Shown here: one piece after another, positions 6,622 through 6,872 of the stretch
Numbering within the stretch: the stretch's first letter is position 1
Layout: every line of letters begins with the position of its first letter
Source of the DNA: Prevotellaceae bacterium
GTDB taxonomy: Bacteria; Bacteroidota; Bacteroidia; Bacteroidales; UBA932
Reading direction: 5' to 3'
Assembly: GCA_031268055.1 (NCBI GenBank)
Contig: JAIRXY010000303.1
Location: 1 to 6,872, forward strand
Length of the DNA stretch: 6,872 bases
Translations under genes and position numbers: made by a program
The notes under the pieces: model-generated
Database searches by the model: none
The model's input: only the letters and a program-made list of their open reading frames with translations
What the model was told of the DNA's origin: nothing

Positions 6622-6872
6622 ATGGCAATCAAGCAAACACTACAAACGGATGTGGCTTTTAGCACGGCGTCAATGAGCGATTTGGTCTTCCTTCTGCTCA
6701 TCTTTTTCATGATTACATCAACCATGATTAGCCCCAACGCACTCAAGCTGCTTCTGCCGCAGAGCAACAATCAGGTGCAGGCCAAGCCCGCGGTGAGCGT
6801 ATCCATCCCCAAAAACAGCCCATACCTGTACGTCGACGGAACAACTCCCGTTACCCTCTCCGAGCTGCCGGT
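6622..6872 (+). CDS. exbD: ExbD/TolR family biopolymer transporter, 3' end outside window
   Basis: Translation from the ATG at 6622 stays open for 83 codons to the window edge. The product begins MAIKQTLQTDVAFSTASMSD and continues with one hydrophobic helix (about 21-36), then LKLLLPQS and a polar periplasmic part. This is the ExbD/TolR layout: a short cytoplasmic N-terminus, a single membrane helix with an acidic residue at its cytoplasmic end, then a periplasmic domain. Asp20 in MSDLVFLLLIFFM aligns with the proton-carrying Asp25 of E. coli ExbD. The protein is the partner of the channel encoded just upstream, 42 bp away on the same strand. Roughly the last third to half of a typical ExbD (about 130-200 residues) is missing because of the window boundary, not because of a mutation. 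There is no strong Shine-Dalgarno, only AT-rich leader sequence. Confidence 0.88.
   Translation, partial: MAIKQTLQTDVAFSTASMSDLVFLLLIFFMITSTMISPNALKLLLPQSNNQVQAKPAVSVSIPKNSPYLYVDGTTPVTLSELP

Overview
The window looks like an ordinary chromosomal region of a Bacteroidota (Bacteroidetes) bacterium of moderate GC content. Three signs point there. The three promoter-like sites upstream of genes in the window match TAnnTTTG, the -7 element of the Bacteroidetes primary sigma factor. None of the four genes has a convincing Shine-Dalgarno sequence. The large TamB-type protein ends with the FYQEDFDSF-type C-terminus that I associate with Bacteroidetes TamB proteins. I cannot place the genus from this sequence alone.

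Layout from left to right: (1) 1-160 is non-coding, with a likely -7 element at 24-31 that would drive a leftward gene off the window. (2) tsaD is on the minus strand (161-1180). It encodes the catalytic subunit for the tRNA t6A37 modification and looks complete and intact. (3) The 103-bp divergent region 1181-1283 holds two back-to-back -7 elements, one for tsaD and one for tamB, separated by a single base. (4) A 1496-residue TamB/DUF490 envelope protein is on the plus strand (1284-5774) and starts at TTG. (5) The AT-rich spacer 5775-5919 has its own TAATTTTG promoter element. (6) An ExbB/TolQ-type proton-channel gene (5920-6579) is followed after 42 bp by an ExbD/TolR-type gene (6622 to the window end). 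The second gene runs off the right edge and is clearly coding despite being incomplete.

Functionally there are two themes. TsaD supports translation fidelity. The rightward block concerns the Gram-negative envelope: TamB is expected to span the periplasm as a hydrophobic beta-groove and help deliver lipids or proteins to the outer membrane, while ExbB-ExbD form the proton-driven inner-membrane motor that normally powers TonB- or Tol-type work at the outer membrane. All four genes belong to known families. I found no mobile element, CRISPR array, RNA gene or sign of recent transfer, and nothing that supports a new multi-gene system. The most interesting items are the abutting divergent promoters, the TTG-initiated tamB, and the short TTTTGAA repeats in two spacers.
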